Position numbers and translations under genes: made by a program | The notes under the pieces: model-generated | What the model saw: the letters and a program-made list of their open reading frames with translations, nothing else | Told to the model about the DNA's origin: nothing | The model's database searches: none | Shown: positions 1-9,200 of the stretch, piece by piece | Layout of the letters: the number at the start of each line of letters is the position of its first letter | How positions within the stretch are numbered: the first letter of the stretch is position 1 | From: Ferruginibacter sp. | GTDB lineage: Bacteria; Bacteroidota; Bacteroidia; Chitinophagales; Chitinophagaceae | Reading direction: 5' to 3' | NCBI GenBank assembly: GCA_013141435.1 | Contig: JABFQZ010000012.1 | Span: forward strand, 1-64,000 | DNA length: 64,000 nucleotides

Positions 1-2
1 CT

Positions 3-1187
3 ACCAACTCAATTACTCAAGGAGAGCAAGTAGGAATACTTTGGAATGTATTAATTAACTTATATCAAATCAAAATTCACTTTGCACATCGTACATTTAA
101 ATGGAGTAACGAAGCAAAAGGAAATGCTGCCGTGTATTGTGTAATAATTGGTTTCGCCAACTACGACATTAATAACAAGAGCATTTTTGAATATGAAGAT
201 ATTAAGGGTGAAGCCCACGAAATAAAAGTTAAAAATATAAACCCTTATTTAGTTGATGCAAAAGATTTACTAATAAATAAAAGTTCAAATCCTATTTGCA
301 AAATTCCTAAAATGAGTTTTGGCAATATGCCATTAGATGGCGGCAAATTACTATTATCAGACCAAGACAAAATTGAATTTCTTTTAAAAGAACCCAAAGC
401 AGAAAAATATATTAAGCCGCTAATTTCGGCTTACGAATTTTTAAATGGTGAAAAGCGTTGGTGCTTGTGGCTTGTAAATGCAGAGCCAAGTGAACTAAAG
501 CAATTACCCGAAGTTTTAAAACGAGTAGATTTAGTTAAGAAATTCCGTTTTTCAAGTGTAAGAAAGCAAACACTTGAAAAAGCAAATAGTCCAACACTTT
601 TTGGAGAAATTAGAGATTTTGGAGAAACTTTTATAGTTGTACCAAGGGTTTCATCAGAAAATAGAAAATATATTCCAATAGGATTTTTTGATAAAAATTC
701 AATTGTTAGTGATACTTGTATGGCAATTCCAAATGGTGGCTTATTTCATTTTGGGGTTTTGACTTCAACTATTCATATGGCTTGGGTAAAATATATTTGC
801 GGACGACTAAAAAGTGATTTTAGGTATTCAAAAGACATAGTTTATAACAACTTTCCATTTCCTTTAAACCCAACAGACAAGCAAATAAAAGCCATAGAAA
901 CCGCAGCACAAAAAGTGTTGGACGCAAGGTTGGAGTTTCCTAACAGTTCGTTGGCAGATTTGTACGACTCATTGACAATGCCACCTCTTTTGGTAAAAGC
1001 CCACAATGAGTTAGACAAAGCAGTAGACTTAGCTTATAGGCCACAACCTTTTACAACAGAAGCAAAGCGAATGGAATTTTTATTTGAACTTTATGAAAAA
1101 TATACGGCAGACTTATTTACAATTGAGAAAAAGAAGAAAACGAAAAAAATAAAAATTGAGAACGAAGAGAAGAACACCAGTGCATAA
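3..1187 (+). CDS. MmeI-like type IIG DNA methyltransferase/restriction enzyme, C-terminal part (5' cut by window edge)
   Basis: The reading frame is open from base 3, so the first possible start at 132 (GTG) is internal and the gene begins outside the window. The visible 394 residues start with TNSITQGEQVGILW, then HRTFKWSNEAKGNAAVYCVI, which in MmeI-family enzymes lie just after the NPPF catalytic motif of the adenine methylase domain. A target-recognition region follows (roughly residues 80-290), then a helical C-terminus with a Lys-rich tail. Family knowledge: these single-chain enzymes methylate an adenine and cut at a fixed distance. The nuclease and SAM motifs are out of view, so activity cannot be judged. 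It probably marks the edge of an accessory island; the genes that follow are core. Confidence 0.88.
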   Translation, partial: TNSITQGEQVGILWNVLINLYQIKIHFAHRTFKWSNEAKGNAAVYCVIIGFANYDINNKSIFEYEDIKGEAHEIKVKNINPYLVDAKDLLINKSSNPICKIPKMSFGNMPLDGGKLLLSDQDKIEFLLKEPKAEKYIKPLISAYEFLNGEKRWCLWLVNAEPSELKQLPEVLKRVDLVKKFRFSSVRKQTLEKANSPTLFGEIRDFGETFIVVPRVSSENRKYIPIGFFDKNSIVSDTCMAIPNGGLFHFGVLTSTIHMAWVKYICGRLKSDFRYSKDIVYNNFPFPLNPTDKQIKAIETAAQKVLDARLEFPNSSLADLYDSLTMPPLLVKAHNELDKAVDLAYRPQPFTTEAKRMEFLFELYEKYTADLFTIEKKKKTKKIKIENEEKNTSA

Positions 1188-1274
1188 TATTGGGCTTTGT
1201 CTCGGGCTGAAGTTTTTCAGTTTGGCTTTTTGTTCTTGTCTTCATTATCAGTATTTCAATTGAGCTTCAGTTCA

Positions 1275-1319
1275 GGGCAGTCGATTTTCATATGCCCAAA
1301 ACTTTGCCAATAACTGCCC
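1275..1319. repeat. Imperfect palindromic segment behind the restriction gene
   Basis: In the 220 bases between the methyltransferase stop and the next gene, GGGCAGT (1275-1281) and ACTGCCC (1313-1319) form a perfect 7-bp inverted pair around a 31-base spacer. The flanks also hold GGGCTGAAG and CTTCAGTTC, which can pair imperfectly. This could be a terminator-like fold or a recombination scar at an island edge. No consensus integrase site can be assigned by eye. Confidence 0.35.
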
Positions 1320-1397
1320 GTAGGTACTATTAGCACCAATTAAAGTAAAGATTTATAAAACAATGTTGTGTTTTATAAATTACAACGATATTACACT

Positions 1398-1405
1398 TAT
1401 TTTTG
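1398..1405 (+). promoter_or_regulatory. Bacteroidota -7 promoter box (TATTTTTG) for rlmB
   Basis: TATTTTTG matches the TAnnTTTG -7 consensus. It ends 4 bases before the preferred GTG start at 1410, so transcription should begin at or next to the start codon. Confidence 0.55.
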
Positions 1406-1409
1406 CATT

Positions 1410-2189
1410 GTGAAAGAATTTAGACACCAACATAAGCGACCAAAAAAAAACACCCTAGTAATAGGCCGAACGGCTATTATTGCTGCTATGAAAGAGGGTA
1501 AACAATTAGATAGAATATACATGCAAACTGCTGTGCATGGCGAAACCATAGATGAGATAAGGATATTAGCCGAACGCTACATGATACCTATTAATAAAGT
1601 ACCTGTAGAAAAACTAAATAACTTTAATGTAAGTAATCATGAGGGTTGTATAGCACAAATTAGTAAAATTCAATATCAAGATTTGCAAGATGTGATATCG
1701 TTTGTAGTAGAAAAAGGTGAAGTGCCTTTATTTATTATATTAGATGGTGTAACCGATATAAGAAATATTGGAGCCATAGCAAGAAGTGCATTTTGTTTTG
1801 GTGTAAATGCTATTATTATACCCGACAAAGGTGTAGGCTCATTAAACGAAGATGCTATACTTACAAGTGCTGGTGCGCTTGAGCAAATAGCTGTATGCCG
1901 TGTAAATAGTTTGATGAAAGCAGTAGATGATTTACACCTTAATGGCATAAAAGTTTTTGCTAGTGTAATGGGTGCTACTACAAAATCGTACGAATGTAAT
2001 TTTGCTGAACCATCGGCTATAGTAATGGGTGCAGAGGAAAAAGGTATTTATCCGGCACTTATGAAAGTGTGCGACGAAAAATTTGCTATACCAATGACAG
2101 GCGATTTTGATTCGCTGAATGTGAGTGTGGCTACTGGTATAATATTGTATGAGGCAGCTAAGCAAAGAGGAACCTCCCAAAACCAGTAA
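1410..2189 (+). CDS. rlmB: TrmH/SpoU-family 23S rRNA (guanosine-2'-O-)-methyltransferase, RlmB-type
   Basis: A SPOUT methyltransferase of 259 residues. An N-terminal substrate-binding part (VIGRTAIIAAM, to about residue 80) precedes the SpoU domain. Its three motifs are visible: DGVTDIRNIGAIARSA, then MGAEEKGIYP, then FDSLNVSVATGIILYEA. The knot binds SAM and the family 2'-O-methylates G2251 of 23S rRNA or related sites. The frame extends to a GTG at 1368, but GTG 1410 is preferred because it gives the family's usual N-terminus and sits 4 bases after a -7 box. The exact target (RlmB versus another TrmH paralogue) is inferred. Confidence 0.88.
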   Translation: MKEFRHQHKRPKKNTLVIGRTAIIAAMKEGKQLDRIYMQTAVHGETIDEIRILAERYMIPINKVPVEKLNNFNVSNHEGCIAQISKIQYQDLQDVISFVVEKGEVPLFIILDGVTDIRNIGAIARSAFCFGVNAIIIPDKGVGSLNEDAILTSAGALEQIAVCRVNSLMKAVDDLHLNGIKVFASVMGATTKSYECNFAEPSAIVMGAEEKGIYPALMKVCDEKFAIPMTGDFDSLNVSVATGIILYEAAKQRGTSQNQ

Positions 2190-2255
2190 AAAAGTGGAGC
2201 TTAAAAGCGCATAATTATTTAAGAACTTTATATTTTAAAAAACGCAACTTCAAAT

Positions 2256-3167
2256 ATGCTTGAAGATTTCAAGAATTCACAGGGTGTAAAAGCATCTTCT
2301 TCAAAGAAATTTAGGGAAGCTTTATCAATCATAGAATGCCCAAGAGATGCTATGCAAGGCTGGCATAATTTTATAGCAACCGAAAAAAAAATAACTTACT
2401 TAAATGCATTGTTGCAATGTGGTTTTGATACATTAGATTTTGGAAGTTTTGTATCGCCAAAAGCTATACCGCAAATGGCCGACACTGCAAAGGTATTGGG
2501 TGGTTTAAAAATGGATAATAGTAATACAAAATTATTAGCTATTATAGCAAACGAAAGAGGTGCAGCCGATGCTGTAGCTTATGAACAAATTTCTTACCTT
2601 GGTTTTCCATTTTCAGTATCCGAAACATTTCAGCAGCGCAATGCAAATTCAACTATAAATGAATCATTGAAAAGGGTAGAAGCAATACAATTACTTTGCG
2701 AAAAAAATAATAAAAACTTGGTTGTGTATATATCTATGGGATTTGGAAACCCTTATGGAGATTTGTACAACGAAGAAATTGTAATAAAGCGTACAAAGCA
2801 AATAGCAGCACTTGGTATAAAAACTATTTCTATAGCCGATACTGTTGGCTTAGCTACAGCTTTTGAAGTAGGTAAATTAATGAAAAGTATTATTCCCGAA
2901 GTTTCAAATGTTGAAGTAGGTGTACACTTACATTCGGCAGCAAAAGATAGAGAATTTAAAATAGAAGCTGCATTAAATGCTGGTTGTAAAAGATTTGACG
3001 CAGCTATTAATGGTATTGGTGGCTGCCCAATGGCTGGTAACGAATTGGTAGGTAATATGGATACCGAAGTAATGTTGCAATATTTAGAAAGCAAAGGATA
3101 TAACCTAAACATAGATAAATTGGCTATAAAAAAATGCAGTTTAATGGCAAACGAAATATTTGTATAA
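2256..3167 (+). CDS. Hydroxymethylglutaryl-CoA lyase
   Basis: 303 residues with the HMGL-like TIM barrel. The catalytic PRDAMQG (for PRDGLQ), the metal-binding HLH (VGVHLHSA) and the active-site Cys in GGCPMAGNELVGN are all present, so it should be active. It splits HMG-CoA to acetyl-CoA and acetoacetate in leucine degradation or ketone metabolism. The N-terminus carries about 27 residues before the barrel; ATG 2256 is the only plausible start. It lies 66 bases after rlmB on the same strand. The nearest relatives, 2-isopropylmalate synthases, are much longer and lack this Cys motif. Confidence 0.9.
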   Translation: MLEDFKNSQGVKASSSKKFREALSIIECPRDAMQGWHNFIATEKKITYLNALLQCGFDTLDFGSFVSPKAIPQMADTAKVLGGLKMDNSNTKLLAIIANERGAADAVAYEQISYLGFPFSVSETFQQRNANSTINESLKRVEAIQLLCEKNNKNLVVYISMGFGNPYGDLYNEEIVIKRTKQIAALGIKTISIADTVGLATAFEVGKLMKSIIPEVSNVEVGVHLHSAAKDREFKIEAALNAGCKRFDAAINGIGGCPMAGNELVGNMDTEVMLQYLESKGYNLNIDKLAIKKCSLMANEIFV

Positions 3168-3188
3168 TTACACCTAAATAAACTTTGT

Positions 3189-3304
3189 GTATTGAGATAT
3201 GAGTATTGAGATAGAATTATTAATTTACATAACTAAATTTAGTTCAACAATCAACTACCAGCTATCAACTATCAACTTTGAACCTTGAACCTTAATCCCT
3301 AAAT
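3189..3304. repeat. Two clusters of degenerate heptanucleotide repeats
   Basis: Between HMG-CoA lyase and the GSCFA gene the DNA has a 7-base period. GTATTGA GATATGA GTATTGA GATAGAA fills 3189-3216. A second run from 3249 reads AATCAAC TACCAGC TATCAAC TATCAAC TTTGAAC CTTGAAC CTTAATC and fades just before the TTG start at 3313. The units drift in sequence while the period stays at 7. Confidence 0.6.
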
Positions 3305-3312
3305 ATTACACT

Positions 3313-4299
3313 TTGAACTTTCGTTCTGAATTTACACCAAAATTATTTTCTCAAAAAATTAAGCACACCGATAAATTATTATTGTTAGGCTCTTGTTTTA
3401 CCGAGCAAATAGGTAAAAAACTAATGGCGCATAAATTTGAAGTATTAGAAAATCCAAACGGTATTTTATTTAATCCAATAAGCATTGCTAAAGCAGTAAT
3501 GAGTTATGCACATAAAAAAATATATACCGAAGCCGAACTGTTTTATTATAACGAATTGTGGGCAAGTAGAGAGCACCATACACAATTTTCTAATATAGAA
3601 AAAGAAGAAGCTTTAAAAAATATTAATGAATCGCAACAGAAAGCAATAAATAATATAATAGCAGCTGATTGGATTTTGCTTACACTTGGTTCGGCTTTTG
3701 TGTATGAGTGGAAAAATATTTTGGATAACGATAATTATAAAAATGTAGCTGCCAATTGCCACAAAGTACCTACCGATAAATTTAACAGACGATTATTAGA
3801 ACCGAATGAAATAGTAGCAATTTTAAAAAAAATGGAAGCTACAGTAAGAACTGTAAATGTAAATGCAAAATTTATATACACCATAAGCCCAGTAAGGCAT
3901 TTAAGAGAAGGGTTTATAGAAAATAATAGAAGTAAAGCGGCGCTTATACAAGCTGTACATTCGCTTGCTGATGATACAAATGTATTTTATTTTCCAGCGT
4001 ACGAGTTAATTATAGACGACCTTAGAGATTATCGTTTTTTTGCCGAAGATTTGGTACACCCAAACTATGCAGCTACAAATTATGTTTGGGAAAAATTTGT
4101 ACCAGCAGTTATAGATGAGCCAACACAAGTAATAATGAAAGAAATAAACGAAATAAATGCTGCCATAAATCATAAGGCATTTAATCCGAAATCGGAGGCA
4201 CATAAAAAATTTAAAAATATAAATTGGCAGAAAGTAGATAAGTTAAAAACCAAACACCCTTATATTAATTTGGATGAGGAGGCAGCCTATTTTTTGTAA
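3313..4299 (+). CDS. GSCFA-domain protein (SGNH-like hydrolase family)
   Basis: 328 residues covering one GSCFA domain (PF08885). The name-giving motif LLLGSCFTEQIG lies near residue 25, and a late EDLVHPN supplies the Asp-x-x-His expected of an SGNH-type hydrolase. There is no signal peptide, so it is cytoplasmic. The substrate is unknown; an acyl-esterase activity is only a family inference. The TTG start gives MNFRSEFTPK, the usual beginning of the family, and no ATG lies upstream in frame. It sits directly after the heptad-repeat intergenic region and converges with miaE. Confidence 0.85.
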   Translation: MNFRSEFTPKLFSQKIKHTDKLLLLGSCFTEQIGKKLMAHKFEVLENPNGILFNPISIAKAVMSYAHKKIYTEAELFYYNELWASREHHTQFSNIEKEEALKNINESQQKAINNIIAADWILLTLGSAFVYEWKNILDNDNYKNVAANCHKVPTDKFNRRLLEPNEIVAILKKMEATVRTVNVNAKFIYTISPVRHLREGFIENNRSKAALIQAVHSLADDTNVFYFPAYELIIDDLRDYRFFAEDLVHPNYAATNYVWEKFVPAVIDEPTQVIMKEINEINAAINHKAFNPKSEAHKKFKNINWQKVDKLKTKHPYINLDEEAAYFL

Positions 4300-4335
4300 T
4301 TATATTAATATTTATTTCGTTTTACCATTTTTAAT

Positions 4336-4944
4336 TTAATGTATTCTATCGCCTCTTACTTCGGAGCTATTCATTAATTCTTTTTCGTATGCAAGCCATT
4401 GTTGCCAACGAGTGCGTACCATTTTTTTTGGTAAATAGTGCTCGGCAAGAGTTATAAATAAAGTGTAATGACCTGCTTCGCTTTCCATAAATTTTCTATA
4501 AAAGTTTCGCATATATTCGTCTTCCAAGTTTTCGCTAAGACGTTTAAACCGTTCGCAACTTCTTGCTTCTATTAGCGCCATTAGTAGCATTTGGTCTAAA
4601 AAATGTTCATCTCTACTACCACCTTTTACTACAAATTTTAAAAGTGCATTTACATATACATCTTTTCGTTGTCTGCCAAAGGTAAGCCCACGCTTTTTTA
4701 GCTCTGCCAATACTTGCCTAAAGTGTCCCCATTCTTCGGTAACAATAGGGCTTAATTCCTCTACAAGCCATTCTTTTTCGGAGTTTTTTTGTATCAATGT
4801 AATGCAAGTTGTAGCTGCTTTCTGTTCACAATACGCATGGTCAGTAAGTATTTCTTCTAATTGTATTTGTGCAAGGTTTGCCCAACGAGGGTCGGAGGGG
4901 AGTTTAAGACCAAGAATATTTTTTACATCAATGTTTTCCATCAA
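4336..4944 (-). CDS. miaE: tRNA-(ms2io6A)-hydroxylase, MiaE-type
   Basis: 202 residues, the full length of the MiaE ferritin-like fold. Diiron-ligand motifs are visible: EEILTDHAYCEQKA, EEWGHF, LIEARSCERF and ESEAGHY. The family hydroxylates the isopentenyl chain of ms2i6A37 in tRNA using O2. It stands alone, converging with the GSCFA gene. The start is one of two adjacent ATGs (MMENIDV), which does not affect function. Confidence 0.9.
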   Translation of the reverse strand: MMENIDVKNILGLKLPSDPRWANLAQIQLEEILTDHAYCEQKAATTCITLIQKNSEKEWLVEELSPIVTEEWGHFRQVLAELKKRGLTFGRQRKDVYVNALLKFVVKGGSRDEHFLDQMLLMALIEARSCERFKRLSENLEDEYMRNFYRKFMESEAGHYTLFITLAEHYLPKKMVRTRWQQWLAYEKELMNSSEVRGDRIH

Positions 4945-5080
4945 TTTCTAATTATGATTAAAATAATATTGCAATCCTACAAATTATGGTTTTACCTTTA
5001 ACTGCTGTAAGATTATCACAATTTTTAACTATACTAAATAAGTGTAATTAAAAATCGAATTTGCAAAATACAATTAGTTT

Positions 5081-5131
5081 AAAATTTTACAAAAAGTTAA
5101 TTTTTTAATGTTTAACTTTTTGTAAAATTTT
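5081..5131. repeat. 20-bp perfect inverted repeat downstream of the efflux operon
   Basis: AAAATTTTACAAAAAGTTAA (5081-5100) is the exact reverse complement of 5112-5131, with an 11-base loop. It lies 25 bases past the end of the adaptor gene on the minus strand and upstream of miaE. It probably terminates the efflux transcript or blunts read-through into miaE. The stem is all but GC-free and has no long U-tail. Confidence 0.7.
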
Positions 5132-5155
5132 TATAAAGTGCTAATAAATATATAC

Positions 5156-6280
5156 CTATTCTTCTTTGTTTTTCAAACTCATTAAAATAGAATATGCACC
5201 TTTTATTACAAATTTTTGAGCAATAAAATTTTTAGCATTTAATATTTCTATAAACCCACTTTCTGTATTTCCTATTTGTACTTCTAACATTTCAAACTGG
5301 TTTTTTGCTTTTTGTGCAAAAGCATAATTTTTATTTTCAAAACGTACTACCGCATCTTCGTACAATACATAATTACTATTGTGTTTTACTTCTATTTCGG
5401 CATTCATATAAGTGCCTGGCACTAATGTTTTATCGTCGTTTTCAAAATGGCAATGTACATCTGTATTGCCTTCTGCAGTTAAGTTTTTACCAATTAATAA
5501 TATTTCGCAAGCATGTTTTACATCTGGTATATTGTTGTTATATGCTATTAGTTTTTGCCCAATAAATAGTTTGTCTAAATCTTTTTCAAATACTTTTAAT
5601 GCCAAATGCAAATCGTCGTTATTCATTAATTCAAACAATACATCGGTAGGTGCTACGTACTTACCAATATTTACATTTACTTTACTTACGTATCCATTTA
5701 TTGGAGAATAAATATTTATGCTTTTTGTAATATTATTGCTGCTCAATCTATTTACATTAATGCCAGCTAATTTTAATTTTTCTTTTGTAGCATTTATTAA
5801 TACACTCTGAGTTCTATATTCTGATTCAGCTAATTGGTACACTTTATCGCTACTAGCTTGGCTTTTATTTAATACTCTTTGGCGCTTGTATTCATTTTCT
5901 AAAAATGTAATTTTTGCGCTTGCCATTAAATAATCTTGTTGTAACTGTATGTATTGTTGGTCTTCTATTACAGCTATAATTTCGCCTTTGTGTATATGCA
6001 TACCTGGCAATAGTTTTGTAGTTTTTACATAACCTCCCAATGGTACACTTACCGAAATCATACTTTGTGGTGGCACATCTATTTTTCCGTTTACTTTTAA
6101 TATAGATGAAATTTCTTTTTGTTCTAAACTACCCAAAGTTATTTCTGCATTTTTCATTTGTGCATCGGTAAATGAAACTATATTTTCGTTTGTTGGTAAT
6201 ACAACTTCTTCTCTTTGCTTTTCATTAGAATCACAAGCTGCAAATAAAAAAAGTATAGTGATTATTATAATATTTTTCAT
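5156..6280 (-). CDS. Efflux RND transporter periplasmic adaptor (CzcB/HlyD family), lipoprotein
   Basis: 374 residues. A lipoprotein signal ends in LFAAC (Cys16), so the protein is anchored in a membrane facing the periplasm. The split lipoyl/barrel-sandwich parts are visible (GGYVKTTKLLPGMHIHKGE and INIYSPINGYVSKVNVNIGKYV) around a coiled hairpin rich in Gln/Glu. A beta-barrel domain and a membrane-proximal end follow. It bridges the RND pump and the outer-membrane channel. The gene starts 7 bases after the CzcA fusion gene, so the two are cotranscribed. There is no His-rich metal-binding tail. Confidence 0.92.
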   Translation of the reverse strand: MKNIIIITILFLFAACDSNEKQREEVVLPTNENIVSFTDAQMKNAEITLGSLEQKEISSILKVNGKIDVPPQSMISVSVPLGGYVKTTKLLPGMHIHKGEIIAVIEDQQYIQLQQDYLMASAKITFLENEYKRQRVLNKSQASSDKVYQLAESEYRTQSVLINATKEKLKLAGINVNRLSSNNITKSINIYSPINGYVSKVNVNIGKYVAPTDVLFELMNNDDLHLALKVFEKDLDKLFIGQKLIAYNNNIPDVKHACEILLIGKNLTAEGNTDVHCHFENDDKTLVPGTYMNAEIEVKHNSNYVLYEDAVVRFENKNYAFAQKAKNQFEMLEVQIGNTESGFIEILNAKNFIAQKFVIKGAYSILMSLKNKEE

Positions 6281-6287
6281 ATTGTAT

Positions 6288-9200
6288 TTATTTATTGGTA
6301 AAATAATTTAGTTGAATTGTAGTTTCATTCAAATTTTTAAGTACATCTAAATATGTTGTTTTTACATCTATGGCTTGCCATATTAATTGTGTCCACTCTA
6401 AATAATTAATATTACCATTGTTTAATTGCAGGCTTGCTGTTTTAGTAATTATATCAGCATTTTTTAATGCAACGGTTTCAAAATACTTTACTGTTTGCAA
6501 ATACTTATTATAATTGGTAAGCGCAATACTATATTCCGCTTCCATATTTTTTAAGCCAATGGTGTAATTGCTAATTGCAATTTGTTTGTTAAATTTAGCC
6601 ACATTTATTTTTGCTTTTTGGGCTTTCGTAAAAATAGGAATGCCTACTCCAATCTGCAATGCATGAAATCTTTTGGTGCCTGTATATAGTTTATTATCGG
6701 CACCAGTACCTCGTATGCTACCGTTATTATAGCCAACCAATATTTCTGGCAATAACTTATTTTTTTCAATAAGTATGTTTGCATTTGCAATTTGTTGTTG
6801 TTGTTGTATTACTTTTAAAATTGGATGCTGCAAAAATTTGTTAGAATCAAGTTGTTCAGCTATTTCCAATTTGCTATTTTCAGTGGTAGCTGTAAATAAG
6901 GTAGTTGTATTTAATAATAATTGAAATTGCAATTGCAGTATTTTTGCATCTTGTTCTAACTGCAACAGTTGTGTATTTATATTTCCTAATTGTGTTTCGG
7001 CACTTATTTTTTCTAAAATATTGCTTTCACCTTGCGCTAATCTTAACGATGCTTTTTTGTAAAATGCAGAAAAAAGACTGTCTGTATTTTGCAACAATTT
7101 TCTTTTTTGTTCTATAAAAATTAGTTCGTAAAATAATTGTGATACATGTTTTTTTAATTCTACTACATTTACATTTTCGGATAATAAGCTACTTTTCCAT
7201 TCTTGTTGCAACAATTCTTTTTGTGCTTTATGTACTTTAGGTAAACTTACATTTTGAGTTATTCCAAATTTCGTATCGGCATAAATGCTATTTACCTGAC
7301 CAGCATCAACAATTATATTTGTATTGGCAATTACTTTTGAGGTGCCAATTAACATTTGCTGATACTGCGATTTTAGTTGAACATTTTTTAACTGTAAATT
7401 ATTTTTTAATGCAGTATCAATAGCTGCTTTAAGTGTAATTGGTGTTTGTGCTATTGTAATACTGTTTACACTCATGCAAAGCATAAATAGTGCTACAACA
7501 ATTGTTTTTTTATTTTTTTTCATTTTTTGTTTTTCAAAAGTCATATATAATACAGGTAAAACAAATAGGGTTAAAAATGTGGCTATTAATAAACCACCAA
7601 TTACTACAGTAGCTAATGGGCGCTGCACTTCGGCACCAGCGCCATTACTTATTGCCATTGGAAAAAAGCCTAAAGAAGCAACAAATGCTGTCATTAATAC
7701 TGGTCGTAATCTTACCTTTGTACCCATTAATACTATTCGTTTTAAATCTGTTAATCCTTCTTCTTTTAATCGATTAAATTCGGCAATGAGCACTATACCA
7801 TTAAGCACAGCCACACCAAATAATGCAATAAAGCCAATACCAGCGCTTATGCTAAAAGGCATACCTCGTAATGCCAAAAACAATATACCACCTATGGCAG
7901 ACAAGGGAATGGCAGAGTAAATAAGCAACCCCTGTTTTACAGAGCCAAAAGCAAAATACAATAATAAAAAAATAAGTAATAAGGAAACTGGTACAGCTAC
8001 TAGTAAGCGTTGTTTTGCAGCATTTAAGTTTTCGAATGCACCACCATAAGTTACATAATAGCCTGTATTAAATTTTAATTGGTTTTCTACTTTTGTTTGC
8101 AATTCAGTTACAATACTTTGCACATCTCTACCTCTTACATTAAAGCCTACCACTATTCTTCTTTTTGCATCTTCTCTTTGTATTTGATTTGGACCATCTT
8201 TGATTTGCACATCTGCCAATTGTGATAATGGTATTTGAGTTCCTTGTGGTGTAGGTATTAATAAATTTTGCACATCTTTTACATCAGTCTTTAATTCGCC
8301 CTTCAATTTTACAACTACATCAAATCTTTTTTCGCCTTCAAATATTGTACCTGTACTTTGCCCAGCTAGTGCAGTATTTACAATTTTATTTATTTCTACT
8401 ATGTTTAATCCGTATTGTGCAATGGTATTTCTGTTATAATTTATAATTATTTGTGGCATGCCAGATACAGCTTCTACATACAAATTTTTTGCGCCATCTA
8501 CTGTATTTATTATAGCGCCTAATTTATTTGCATAAGCAGCAAGGCTATCCAAATCTTCGCCAAATATTTTGCAAACTACATCTTGCCTTGCACCAGTCAT
8601 AAGCTCATTAAAACGCATTTGTACTGGGTATTGAAACCCAGCTGTAACTCCAGGTACAGCTTCCAAGGCTTTTCCCATTTTTTCAGATAGCTCATCAAAT
8701 GTTTTTGCAGATGTCCATTCTTCCTTGGGTTTTAAAATTACCATCATATCGCTAGCCTCCATTGGCATCGGATCAGTTGGCACTTCGCCACTACCAATTT
8801 TTGTAACCACTTTTTCCACTTCGGCAAATTGTGTTTTTAAAATATGTGCCGCTTTTTGCGTATTAACAATGGTAGTGTTTAAATTACTTCCTGTTAGCAC
8901 CCTAGTATCTACTGCAAAATCGCCTTCTTCTAAAGCTGGTATAAATTCGCCACCAAGTGTAGACAATATTATTACTGCAAATACAAACATTGCTATAACA
9001 GAAAATAAAACCGTTTTAGGAAACCCTACTACTTTACTTAAAACAGATTGGTAACTTCTTTCAAGTCTTGCCATTATTTTATCGGAAAAATTAGGTTTGT
9101 GTTTTATTTTTTTGCTTAAAAATAAAGCACTCATCATAGGAATGTATGTAAGCGAAAGTATAAATGCACCCATTAAAGCAAAGGCAACTGTTTGTGCCAT

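Noticed and set aside
1368-1409. N-terminal extension of rlmB from GTG 1368
   Set aside because: It overlaps the promoter box at 1398-1405 and does not fit the family N-terminus.
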